Assembly: GCA_030593645.1 (NCBI GenBank)
Contig: JAUVGT010000002.1
Coordinates: 1 to 32,169, forward strand
Reading direction: 5' to 3'
From: Deltaproteobacteria bacterium
GTDB lineage: Bacteria > Desulfobacterota > Desulfobacteria > Desulfobacterales > JAUVGT01
DNA: 32,169 nt
The position numbers were made by a program, and so were the translations under genes. Under the pieces are notes generated by a model. That model was not told where the DNA came from. It made no database searches and was given only the letters and a program-made list of their open reading frames with translations. Positions within the stretch are counted from its first letter, which is position 1; each line of letters begins with the position of its first letter. Positions 1-8,944 of the stretch are shown piece after piece.

Positions 1-1471
1 CCCATCTGCCGTTGATATAGACCAGCGCCCAGGCATGCGCGTGGCGGTCCCTGACAATATACCTGTTCTCGAATTTACTGAATTCATGGATCGAGTATCC
101 TTTTGAATAGCGCGCCGGCATGCCGGCAGTGCGAAGAAGAAGTATTGAAGCCGTGGCAAAAAACTCACAATGTCCTTTTCTGGAGTTGGTTAAAAATTTT
201 GCAATCGGTGTCCCTTTATCATTATCTTTACCCTGAACAAGAGAGTATTTAAACCGGTCTTTAAAAAACTTTTCCACACTGTTCAGAATTTTTTGAGGGG
301 ATTTCCCGTTGAGTTTAAGCTCTTTCGCGATCCTGTTTAAGACCGGTTTTTCACTTTCCGGCACAAGCAGATCATGCGCGTTCGGTGGACCGGCAGTCGG
401 GACTGATGGATCGAAACTCACATCATAAACCGCCAACCCCGGTCCGCCTTCAACTTTTACAGTCCCGAACCTGTTTCTTTCCATGTTGATGACTTGCAGT
501 TTTTCTACTTTGAAAACACCCCGGGGCAGTTTTAAAAGCCCCTCTCCCTTATTCAGGTAGGAAAAAACCGTAAACCTGCTGCTTGGTTCCGGCCCTTCTG
601 AAAAATTCCAGCTGGTCTGGTTTTTGTCCGGCTGTATTAATACAAAACCGGGCTCCGCGCTAATCCACCTGGAATAATTATATATATTATAACCCGCTTC
701 CTGGAGAAGCAGTGGAAATACTTCTGTATTATCAGTACTTACCCTGAAGATAATCCTGCTTGACGGTTTCAGCGCTCCGATATCCCCAATCGCCGTCTTT
801 GTCTGGAACGGATCCGTTTCACCCTGCCTGAACTTACTGAACCATTCCAGATCTCTTCCTTCCAGGTAGAGCTGCAGCCGGTTAAGCTTCTCATATCCGA
901 CTGCACCGATAACACCTGCCAGAGCCATAAGCATTAAAAATAATGCGATTGAAAACCTTTTTGACCTTACAAACCAAAGCAGGGGAATCGCAAACAAAAG
1001 GAGACCCGCGTAATAATATCCATCCATTACATTGGCTACCCCTGCCGAAAGCACACAAACAGCATAATATGGATACGACAGGTTAAGTCTGATCTGTTTT
1101 TTATTCTTCGCAATCACGTCCTTTTTCTTCCTCCGGAGTGTGAAAAAAAGGGCGCTGATATCCAACTTCTCCCGGGTGGAATATCTCTGCACAATTAAGA
1201 GCGGAAACAAGATCATCGGCAGCCACTGGAGAAGAACCAGGATGATATTGGCAGACCTGTCCCTGACAATCAGGTAGGCGAGCAGTATGATAAAAAGGAG
1301 TGTGCAAAGATCTGAGATACGCCTGAAATCATGATCAGACAGGTCCCACCTGATACTGACAAAGCGGGCTCCTTCATAAAGCAGGAGCATGATTCCCGCC
1401 AGTACCAGCAGTCCGGTATACCAGCCCCAGAAAAGAAGTGAAGCACCGAGGAGAAAAAATGGTGTCTTCAT
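1..1471 (-). CDS. DUF3488/TgpA-like membrane protein with transglutaminase-like domain (partial, C-terminus beyond window start)
   Basis: Reverse-strand reading frame open from ATG at 1471 to the window edge; translation contains KGHCEFFATASILLLRTAGMPARYSKGYSIHEF...YIVRDRHAHAWALVYINGRW (transglutaminase Cys/His regions). ATG overlaps the stop of the upstream DUF58 gene. Not in the supplied ORF track because it runs off the edge. Confidence 0.9.
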   Translation of the reverse strand, partial: MKTPFFLLGASLLFWGWYTGLLVLAGIMLLLYEGARFVSIRWDLSDHDFRRISDLCTLLFIILLAYLIVRDRSANIILVLLQWLPMILFPLLIVQRYSTREKLDISALFFTLRRKKKDVIAKNKKQIRLNLSYPYYAVCVLSAGVANVMDGYYYAGLLLFAIPLLWFVRSKRFSIALFLMLMALAGVIGAVGYEKLNRLQLYLEGRDLEWFSKFRQGETDPFQTKTAIGDIGALKPSSRIIFRVSTDNTEVFPLLLQEAGYNIYNYSRWISAEPGFVLIQPDKNQTSWNFSEGPEPSSRFTVFSYLNKGEGLLKLPRGVFKVEKLQVINMERNRFGTVKVEGGPGLAVYDVSFDPSVPTAGPPNAHDLLVPESEKPVLNRIAKELKLNGKSPQKILNSVEKFFKDRFKYSLVQGKDNDKGTPIAKFLTNSRKGHCEFFATASILLLRTAGMPARYSKGYSIHEFSKFENRYIVRDRHAHAWALVYINGRW

Positions 1472-2826
1472 AATTTCATCAGTCCTTCCTGGATTTTCCC
1501 CAGTTTCAACTCAAGAACGTTTCCAGGTTCATGTTTCATTGGCCACGGTTTAATTTTTTCTTTCGTTTTCCCGTTTCCCGTGATGACCATGGCAAGTACC
1601 GGGATCCCAAACCCTTTTAATAAATTGATAAAGTCTTCTCTTTCTTTATCCCAGGAAAGAAAAATGCATATGCATCCGCTTAAAAGATGCGCGCGGTTCA
1701 TCGTAACCGGTGTCAGGCTGCTAAACGGTTTATCTGTACATGGGATCACAGAGGCTAATATTTTAAGAATTTTATCGATATGTGAAATCCCCCTGCCCGA
1801 TGTAAAGCAGTATGCTTCAGTCCCGACAAACATAAGATCCAGAAGTGATTCCTGGGTCTGGATTGAAAAAGCAAAAGAAGCCGCGATCGATATCGCTTCT
1901 TCAAAAATATCGCTGGTACCGGTCTCCTGAAACGTATCCAGTATCAAAGCGTGCCGGACAAAAAATTCATCCTGGTATTCCTTTACAACCGGCTTCCCGG
2001 TTTTTGCCCAGCTCTTCCAATGAAACCGTCTTATGGGATCACCCGGACGGTAATCCCTCAAAGATGTGAACTCCTCAGAATCCCCTATGGAAGAAGCCAG
2101 GGCCACACCGCCTGTCTGATATTTCCTTGTTCCGGAAAGCCCAACAGGCGGAAGCATATATCGTTTCGGAAGTATCAGCAAAGATTTCGGGAGCGGTATG
2201 GTGGTACAGGAATTGAACAGCCCAAGCGGATCAGGACGTGCGATGGTCAGGGCGGTCAGTTTAATCACCCCCCTGTTGGGCGGAACAAATTTAACAGTGA
2301 CATCACAACTGCCGCCGGGTTCAACCGCCGGCAGTTCAGATCCCTTTGATTCTGTATTCTGCTTTCTTGATATCAGCCAGAGCCACCTGTAATACCCAAA
2401 AGTCCGGTCATAAAGATTGCGTTTATTTTCATCCGGTTCGGGTGTATTGATAAATTCTTTAAAACCGGGCAGCGGGTCTTCAAAATTTTCAAAAAGCAAT
2501 AGTCCTTTTTGAACTTTACCGGTATTATTTTTTATGGTGATACGATATTCAACGATCTCCCCTGCCGTACCAAATCTGGGAAGTACCCTTACACCGGTAA
2601 ACCGGAAACGAAAAAAAAGACTTGATACCATGGAAACCGCAAGCAGGGATAAAAAAAAAGTAAACGCCTGGTATACCAATGTCCGTTTGGTATCGACCCC
2701 AACCACGGCGGATGCCGCAAGGCAGATTAAAACAAACACACCGGCCATGGTAAATCGACGCAGGAACCATTTCTTTACCCGGTAAATGTTACGATATGTT
2801 CGATATAAGACGCGTTTGATGATCAA
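1468..2826 (-). CDS. DUF58 domain protein
   Basis: 452 aa, two N-terminal TM segments, DUF58 signature SLRDYRPGDPIRRFHWKSWAKTGKPVVKEYQDE; flanked by MoxR and transglutaminase genes as is typical. Confidence 0.93.
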   Translation of the reverse strand: MIIKRVLYRTYRNIYRVKKWFLRRFTMAGVFVLICLAASAVVGVDTKRTLVYQAFTFFLSLLAVSMVSSLFFRFRFTGVRVLPRFGTAGEIVEYRITIKNNTGKVQKGLLLFENFEDPLPGFKEFINTPEPDENKRNLYDRTFGYYRWLWLISRKQNTESKGSELPAVEPGGSCDVTVKFVPPNRGVIKLTALTIARPDPLGLFNSCTTIPLPKSLLILPKRYMLPPVGLSGTRKYQTGGVALASSIGDSEEFTSLRDYRPGDPIRRFHWKSWAKTGKPVVKEYQDEFFVRHALILDTFQETGTSDIFEEAISIAASFAFSIQTQESLLDLMFVGTEAYCFTSGRGISHIDKILKILASVIPCTDKPFSSLTPVTMNRAHLLSGCICIFLSWDKEREDFINLLKGFGIPVLAMVITGNGKTKEKIKPWPMKHEPGNVLELKLGKIQEGLMKL

Positions 2827-2893
2827 TGGATTTCCTCTGTGATCTCTGAGCCTCTGTGAGAAATTTATCTTTTTTGCCTCTCTTTTGTCATTT

Positions 2894-3856
2894 TCATGAG
2901 GGAACTTTCACAGATTCAAGGATATCTTTCACAATCCTTTCCGCGGTGCGTCCGGAGAAACGCGCCTGGGGATCCATGACGATCCTGTGAGCCACCACAG
3001 GTATCGTTATTTCCTGAACATGCTCCGGTGTAACGAATCCGTTCCCGTCAAACAATGCCAGGGCCTGGGACACTTTCATCAGAGCGAGAGATGCCCTGGG
3101 GCTGGCTCCTAGCTCAACCCCGTCCATTGTCCGGGTCGCGTCCACGATATCAACAATATAGCGTTTCATCTCAGCACTGATCCGCACCTGTTTCACCTGC
3201 TGTTTTAATTCATTCACATCCTCGATTGTCACGCATGCTTTAATCTTATCTACCGGGTGATCCTGAAGCTGGTCCGTCAAAATGGTGACTTCATCATCCG
3301 GTGACACATAACCAAGACTAAACTGCAACGCAAACCGGTCCATCTGTGCTTCCGGCAGCGGGTATGTCCCGCGGGACTCAACCGGGTTTTGAGTGGCGAC
3401 CACAAAAAACAACTCCTCAAGCCTGTATCGCTTTCCGTCCACACTCACCTGTGATTCGCCCATAGCTTCAAGCAACGCGGACTGGGTTCTGGGTGACGCA
3501 CGGTTGATCTCATCTGCCAGCACGATATTGGCAAAAATCGGTCCTTCATGGAAATGAAATGATTGATCTTTCTGGTTAAAAACAGAAATACCGAGAATAT
3601 CCGATGGAAGCAAATCAGGTGTAAACTGAATACGCTTAAACTTCGCGTCAATCGAAAGTGTCAGAGCTTTTGCAAGCGTGGTTTTCCCGGTGCCCGGGTA
3701 ATCTTCCAAAAGCACATGGCCCCCTCCCGCAAAGGCCGCCAGTAATTTCCGAATCGATTCGGTCTGCCCCTTCATCACCTTTTCAATATTTTCCTTAATC
3801 TTCTGATAAATCTTCCTGCCCGATGTACTGCCGTTTCCATTTTTTGTATTATCCAT
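2894..3856 (-). CDS. MoxR-family AAA+ ATPase
   Basis: Walker A DYPGTGKTTLAKAL, Walker B NIVLADEINRASPRTQSALLEAMGE, sensor TQNPVESRGTYPLPEAQMDRF. Confidence 0.95.
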   Translation of the reverse strand: MDNTKNGNGSTSGRKIYQKIKENIEKVMKGQTESIRKLLAAFAGGGHVLLEDYPGTGKTTLAKALTLSIDAKFKRIQFTPDLLPSDILGISVFNQKDQSFHFHEGPIFANIVLADEINRASPRTQSALLEAMGESQVSVDGKRYRLEELFFVVATQNPVESRGTYPLPEAQMDRFALQFSLGYVSPDDEVTILTDQLQDHPVDKIKACVTIEDVNELKQQVKQVRISAEMKRYIVDIVDATRTMDGVELGASPRASLALMKVSQALALFDGNGFVTPEHVQEITIPVVAHRIVMDPQARFSGRTAERIVKDILESVKVPS

Positions 3857-3944
3857 GTGATTTCACCCTGTTATCGGCCAACCTGGACGATAATGGCTTG
3901 CCTGTTGAATTGTAAATAACAATTTATCGGTTTCAGGTGCAATA

Positions 3945-4145
3945 TTGACGGTTTCGTAAAAAGTCCAACTTCTGCGTTCCGCTGTGTTACGCTGCATTTT
4001 GCAATGATTCAACTCCCCTGTTAAATAAAAAAACAGTTTTAACAGGGCGGGTCCGATAAGTACACTTCATCATTACAAAAATTGCACGCCTTGAATTTGA
4101 ACTCTTTACGAAACCGTCTAATCGGACTTTTTACGAGTTCATCAA
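3945..4145 (-). repeat. Palindromic MITE-like repeat, copy 1 (inverted relative to copies 2 and 3, with a nested hairpin insertion)
   Basis: Reverse complement matches copies at 30745-30899 and 32033-32169; ends TTGACGGTTTCGTAAAAAGTCC / ...CGTAAAAAGTCC inverted; extra ~38 nt CCGCCCTGTTAAAACTGTTTTTTTATTTAACAGGGGAG at the apex. Confidence 0.9.
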
Positions 4146-4354
4146 TATTCGGTATTCAAATCCTCCAATCACCTGTAGGGGTGGATCCCAGATACGCACT
4201 ATTAATTACAGAGATCTGACTCGATGGGAGGTTTCGAAATCACTGTTAACCTTATCACACAATGAACATTCAGCCAAAGTTTTTCACGGTTTGGTGGAAC
4301 CCGGAGGCGCAAAAAACAGTTCAATGGTTATTGCATACTTGACAGCCATTGCAC

Positions 4355-4516
4355 ATGCCGTGGACTAATTTGGATATTGCCTTTTTCTGGTCCGAGATCA
4401 CCCACCGCTGTAGTTTAGATTGCGATTACTGTTACCAGAATAATCTCCCCAATAGTGACAAAGATATTTCTCAACTGGAAAAGAAAATACAGACTCAGGT
4501 TCACCCACGGCCATAG
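4355..4516 (+). pseudogene. Radical SAM protein N-terminal fragment (53 codons)
   Basis: MPWTNLDIAFFWSEITHRCSLDCDYCYQNNLPNSDKDISQLEKKIQTQVHPRP*; CxxxCxxC radical SAM motif then a stop long before a complete barrel. Confidence 0.65.
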
Positions 4517-5045
4517 AAAATCGTAAGGAAAAAGATCTTTGGTTTAAGTGCCGTGAAGATCTTCTAATAGAAAAAATATCTGTTCGGTTCAGTAACTTGA
4601 CCCTGGAAGATGGTTTTAAACGAATTTTATCTCCCATGAATTATAGTTTTATATTTAACAGCAACAGGCAACTCGAAGGAATAGTCATTATAGGTAAAAC
4701 ATCAGGCAAATCGGATATTTCTTCTTCATCCTCGAAAATCATTAAAAATCCGGTAAAGCCGACAACCGGGTCAATGGATACTGCCCAGCGGCAACCTGAT
4801 GCGTCAGGGGTCAAGAAGAATACACACCCGGAGGTGAGGTTAAATCCACTGTTGATAATACCAAAGCATTTACTGTGGTTAAAAACAGTCCACCCCCCGG
4901 AGGAAATAACGATAAAACCCCTCAAGACTTATCAAGCTTTACAATCGTCAAGAATAGTTCGCCCCCAGGCGGTGCAATAAAGAAAACTAAGAAAAAGAAG
5001 TTGAACTTTGTAGTAATTAAAAACAGTCCACCTCCTGGAGAATAG
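4459..5045 (+). pseudogene. STN-like domain protein with C-terminal tandem F-x-V/I-V/I-K-N-S-x-P-P-G-G repeats, interrupted by one frameshift near 4825
   Basis: Frame 1: ...REDLLIEKISVRFSNLTLEDGFKRILSPMNYSFIFNSNRQLEGIVIIGK... up to GVKKNT; other frame: PGGEVKSTVDNTKAFTVVKNSPPPGGNNDKTPQDLSSFTIVKNSSPPGGAIKKTKKKKLNFVVIKNSPPPGE*. A net 1-nt change at ~4825 joins them. True start not identifiable. Confidence 0.6.
4869..5042 (+). repeat. Protein-coding repeat units FTVVKNSPPPGG / FTIVKNSSPPGG / FVVIKNSPPPGE (units at 4869-4904, 4938-4973, 5007-5042)
   Basis: Direct translation in one frame; codons differ at many synonymous positions while the peptide is conserved. Confidence 0.85.
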
Positions 5046-5119
5046 TTAAGTCGGGTGCATTCCCTGCAACAAATTTTCTTACTCCGCCATCGGTCCCCGA
5101 GCCCTTTGGATCCAGATAT

Positions 5120-5701
5120 TTATTTCTCAATCTGCTTTTTGACACTATATAGGATATCTAATACTCTTTCCCGTATTTCCTTGATTTTGGGAGTCACTGC
5201 ACCCTTTACTATCAGTTCCACGGCAAAGTTTCCGATCCAAAGGTCAGGGAGCCACATTCTCTGGCCCATAGAAAACTCTTCATAGCTTGTAAATGAGATA
5301 TAAAGATCGATCCCGTCTTTTTCAGGATAGTATGATATGGTTTTTTCGGGAAAAGGTCTTTTTGCAGGGGACTGGGTTTTTCTTTTTGCGATCTCTTTTT
5401 CATATTCGGGGTTTGGCTTCTGCAAGATATTGTTTTGGTACCAGATGAGTGAAGTTGCGTATATGGCAGCACCCGCATTAAATTTTTTCAAATGCGGATA
5501 CTTTGGCTTAAGCTTTTCTATTTGATTGACAATATCGTTTATAGCTTTTTGCAGATCTTTTTCATCAAGAACTTTTTTTGAGTCCGGTTTCATGGGATCC
5601 TGCAGCTCGCTGGTGTTTGACTCATTGCCTTTGTTTTGCGCCATGACTGCCTCCACGAAGAAGCTGTTGAACATAAGTATGATGAGTAATACATATTTCA
5701 T
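5120..5701 (-). CDS. Hypothetical secreted/periplasmic protein
   Basis: 193 aa with N-terminal signal peptide MKYVLLIILMFNSFFVEAVMAQN; no family recognised. Confidence 0.75.
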   Translation of the reverse strand: MKYVLLIILMFNSFFVEAVMAQNKGNESNTSELQDPMKPDSKKVLDEKDLQKAINDIVNQIEKLKPKYPHLKKFNAGAAIYATSLIWYQNNILQKPNPEYEKEIAKRKTQSPAKRPFPEKTISYYPEKDGIDLYISFTSYEEFSMGQRMWLPDLWIGNFAVELIVKGAVTPKIKEIRERVLDILYSVKKQIEK

Positions 5702-5794
5702 AGTTTCACCTTTCAGTATGTATCAACCTGGATATGTTCGCATGATGGAAAGTATTAAAACACGAACTGCGAAAATAATTTAAAACCGTTTCAA

Positions 5795-6907
5795 TTAAAG
5801 AAGCTCATCGATCGGAGTATAATCAAGACCAAAAGCGTCAGAAACCCCTTTGTATGTTACTTTTCCATTGATCACATTGGCACCCAGTTTGATTTCTTTG
5901 TTTTCCTTCATGGCCTTTTTCCAGCCTTTGTTGGCAATTTCAACCGCGTAAGGGAGGGTCGCGTTGGTCAGAGCCATTGTGGAAGTCTTGGCTACAGCAC
6001 CGGGCATATTGGCCACACAATAATGGACCACACCGTCAACAGTATAAATGGGATCCCCGTGTGTGGTTGCCTTGGAGGTTTCAAAACATCCTCCCTGGTC
6101 AATAGCCACGTCAACCAGAATGGAACCGGGTTTCATTGTACTTAACATTTTTCGAGTCACCAGCTTGGGTGCTTTCGCGCCGGGAATCAGTACAGCACCG
6201 ACCACCACATCGGCTTTTGTAACCAGGTCCCTGATCACGGCCGGACTGGACATGAGCAAAAAGCAGTTACTCGGCATCACATCACTTAAATATCGAAGCC
6301 GGTCAAGATTCATATCCAGGAGATAGACCTTGGCGCCAAGGCCGCAGGCCATCTTTGCCGCGTTTACACCGACCACGCCGCCGCCGATCACAACCACTGT
6401 ACCTGAATCCACACCCGGTACACCACCCAAAAGAATACCGTGTCCGCCTTGAGCCATTTCCAGGTATTTTGCACCCTGTTGAATCGCCATACGTCCCGCG
6501 ACTTCACTCATCGGGGTCAGAAGAGGCAGTGAACCGTCAGTTTTTTGAATGGTTTCATAGGCAATATTGATTGAATTGCTTTTGATCAGAACGTCTGTCA
6601 ACTCCCTTGCCGCGGCCAAATGGAGATAGGTAAACACAATCTGGTTTTCCCTGATTAAATCATACTCCGCAGAAAGGGGTTCCTTAACATGCATGACCAT
6701 GTCTGAACGATCAAATATCTCTTTTGCGGTTTCAACCATTTCAGCACCGGCATCAACATATGCTTTGTCATCGAATCCGCTTCCTTTACCGGCGCTCACT
6801 TCAACAAGAAGCGTATGCCCGTTCTGCTTCATGACCTCTACCCCTATGGGTGTCATGCATACGCGATTTTCTTCGGTTTTAATTTCTTTCAGAATTCCTA
6901 CAATCAT
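5795..6907 (-). CDS. ald: Alanine dehydrogenase
   Basis: [31 protein letters not shown]..., [24 protein letters not shown] Rossmann motif, [39 protein letters not shown]. Start placed at ATG 6907 because GGGAGGAAG lies just upstream; the ORF-track start at 6922 would bury that RBS. Confidence 0.96.
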   Translation of the reverse strand: MIVGILKEIKTEENRVCMTPIGVEVMKQNGHTLLVEVSAGKGSGFDDKAYVDAGAEMVETAKEIFDRSDMVMHVKEPLSAEYDLIRENQIVFTYLHLAAARELTDVLIKSNSINIAYETIQKTDGSLPLLTPMSEVAGRMAIQQGAKYLEMAQGGHGILLGGVPGVDSGTVVVIGGGVVGVNAAKMACGLGAKVYLLDMNLDRLRYLSDVMPSNCFLLMSSPAVIRDLVTKADVVVGAVLIPGAKAPKLVTRKMLSTMKPGSILVDVAIDQGGCFETSKATTHGDPIYTVDGVVHYCVANMPGAVAKTSTMALTNATLPYAVEIANKGWKKAMKENKEIKLGANVINGKVTYKGVSDAFGLDYTPIDELL

Positions 6908-7032
6908 TTTTCTTCCTCCCATGCAAAATTTCTAATTTAAATGTATCGATGAAATGATAAAAATATACTTTAAAACTGTCTTTTTACATCGCTTTCATTT
7001 ATCAGCAATCGTCATATAACCCCTCGTTTAGT

Positions 7033-7048
7033 AGCAATATCCATGCCA
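7033..7048 (-). promoter_or_regulatory. Putative sigma54 (-24/-12) promoter for ald
   Basis: Minus strand TGGCATGGATATTGCT matches TGGCAC-N5-TTGCW with GG/GC spacing intact; about 125 nt upstream of the ald start and downstream of a sigma54 activator gene. Confidence 0.65.
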
Positions 7049-7316
7049 TCGATACACCTCCATGATAATTAATAGTTTATCGGGAGATGCATTAAAAGAT
7101 TTGATTCATTTTTATATTTATTTACAGATAGTTATAGAATTTACCCATTGATAGTGACTAAAGTAAATCGATGGTTTAACGCATGATAGAGGGGTTACTG
7201 AAGGAAGGGAATGGGTGATATCTGGCAAGAAAACAAACCACTATATCATTCATTTGAGACGTATCCGGTTGATTATAAAATAAATATTGCCAATGGTACG
7301 TTTTATTACCACCGGT

Positions 7317-8906
7317 TCATTTTGTTTCCGGTGGAATATCGTACTTTTTAATCTTATTTAATAGAGCTGTATGAGAAATTCCCAATGTTTTTGAGGCTTT
7401 TCGAATACTTGCTGAGATTTTCAAGGTATCGGTAATAATTCTTCGCTCAAGATCATTTACAAGCGATTTGAGAGACTGCCCTTTATCTCCGGACAAATAA
7501 CGCCGGTTTTTCATATTTTTTATGTTTTTTCCAATTTCAAAGCTGAAAAGGATATGCTCAACCTCAACCTTGCTCGAATCACAGAGAATGGCCGCCCGTT
7601 CAATGACGTTTTTCAGTTCCCTGATATTGCCGGGCCAATCATGGCTGTATAATTTATTTAATGATTCCCGGGTCACCGCCTGAAGATCTTTTTTTAACTG
7701 TGATGCCAGTTGGAAAAGGAAATGCTCAACCAGCAGCGGAATATCATCTTTTCTCTCTTTTAACGGAGGAATATGTATGGGAAGAACATTGATTCGATAG
7801 TACAGATCCTGCCGAAAACTTTTCTCCTCTACCATTCGTTCCAGGTTCCTGTTTGTGGCGGTAAGAATACGGACATCAATGGAAATTTCTTTCTCTCCGC
7901 CAAGCCTTCGGACCCGTTTTTCCTGGATCAGTCTCAATATTTTTACCTGGGGTCCCGGCGGCATTTCAGCGATTTCGTCCAGAAATACCGTGCCGTTTTT
8001 CGCAAGCTCAAACAGACCGGGTTTACCTCCCTTTCGGGCTCCGGTGAAAGCCCCCTCCATATAACCGAACAGCTCACTCTCGAGTAATGATTCCGGCAGG
8101 GCCGCGCAGTTGATCGGCACAAAAGACCCTGTACGGCCGCTGGCTGTATGTATGGTGCGGGCAAACAACTCTTTACCGGTCCCGCTTTCACCCCGAACCG
8201 ATACGATTGAACCGGTATCGGCAATTTTTTGGGCAAAGGATATGGCCGCTTTAATGGCCGGTGTTTTACCAATGATATCACTGAATGTAATCTGGCTGGG
8301 CTCGGAAATAGATTGGGCCAGCATCTTGATTTCCTGCATATCTCTGCCGATCTCCACGGCACCCACAATACGCTTTGAAGAATCATATATGGGTCTTCCC
8401 GTGGCAAAAAACTGGAAACGTCCCTTTTCGTTGATGATATTCTTCTTTACATTGCTGAATTTTTTCCCGTTCAAACAATCCAGTATATCAAAATCAGGCA
8501 GATTGAGCTCTTTAATGTCCCGACCAATGGCTTCTTTTCGGTTTCGGCTGAAAATCCTGCCGGCAACCCGGTTAATCGTCGTGATCCTCCCGTTTTTATC
8601 TATGGAAATCACACCATCGCTCACATTGTCCAGCACCACACGGGACCTGTTTTCCCTCTCTTCCCTGGGAAGGGTTTTAATAAAACGGATCTCCGAAAGA
8701 CCGGAAATTTTCCCAAGAATCTCAAATACTTCTTCCCGGTTTATTTCTGCATTTTCTTTTTCAGCCTCAAGATATACATCTGCCATATCCGCCGTTCTCT
8801 CCACTTCCATGGAAATGATATTAAGATTTTTCTCGGCGATAAGAGAGGAAATGTCCGCGACAATCCCAAGACGATCATTAAACAGCAATCGCAGTTTGAT
8901 ATTCAA
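7317..8906 (-). CDS. Sigma54-dependent transcriptional activator with ACT and PAS domains (TyrR-like architecture)
   Basis: N-terminal ACT (LRLLFNDRLGIVADISSLIAEKNLNIISMEVE), PAS, AAA+ with GESGTGKELFARTIH and GAFTGA loop, C-terminal Fis/TyrR-type HTH (IRKASKTLGISHTALLNKIKKY). Confidence 0.94.
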   Translation of the reverse strand: MNIKLRLLFNDRLGIVADISSLIAEKNLNIISMEVERTADMADVYLEAEKENAEINREEVFEILGKISGLSEIRFIKTLPREERENRSRVVLDNVSDGVISIDKNGRITTINRVAGRIFSRNRKEAIGRDIKELNLPDFDILDCLNGKKFSNVKKNIINEKGRFQFFATGRPIYDSSKRIVGAVEIGRDMQEIKMLAQSISEPSQITFSDIIGKTPAIKAAISFAQKIADTGSIVSVRGESGTGKELFARTIHTASGRTGSFVPINCAALPESLLESELFGYMEGAFTGARKGGKPGLFELAKNGTVFLDEIAEMPPGPQVKILRLIQEKRVRRLGGEKEISIDVRILTATNRNLERMVEEKSFRQDLYYRINVLPIHIPPLKERKDDIPLLVEHFLFQLASQLKKDLQAVTRESLNKLYSHDWPGNIRELKNVIERAAILCDSSKVEVEHILFSFEIGKNIKNMKNRRYLSGDKGQSLKSLVNDLERRIITDTLKISASIRKASKTLGISHTALLNKIKKYDIPPETK

Positions 8907-8944
8907 TGTTATACACCTTAAGGTAGATTACACTTGATTATTTC

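Noticed and set aside
1580-2392. Overlapping plus-strand ORFs (1580-1930, 1845-2069, 1951-2349, 2198-2392)
   Set aside because: Antisense to the well-supported DUF58 gene; no recognisable domain, mutually overlapping frames.
4150-4369. Open frame ...TRWEVSKSLLTLSHNEHSAKVFHGLVEPGGAKNSSMVIAYLTAIAHAVD* ending over the radical SAM start
   Set aside because: No start codon before a late ATG and no recognised domain; overlap with ATGCCGTGG may be chance.
4869-5042. Regular KNSPPPGG repeats considered as a CRISPR-like or minisatellite array
   Set aside because: Units differ at DNA level mainly at synonymous sites, spacers are unequal, and the frame is maintained; best explained as protein repeats.
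8110-8937. 275-aa plus-strand ORF
   Set aside because: Antisense to the sigma54 activator; Ser/Arg-rich shadow ORF with no motif.
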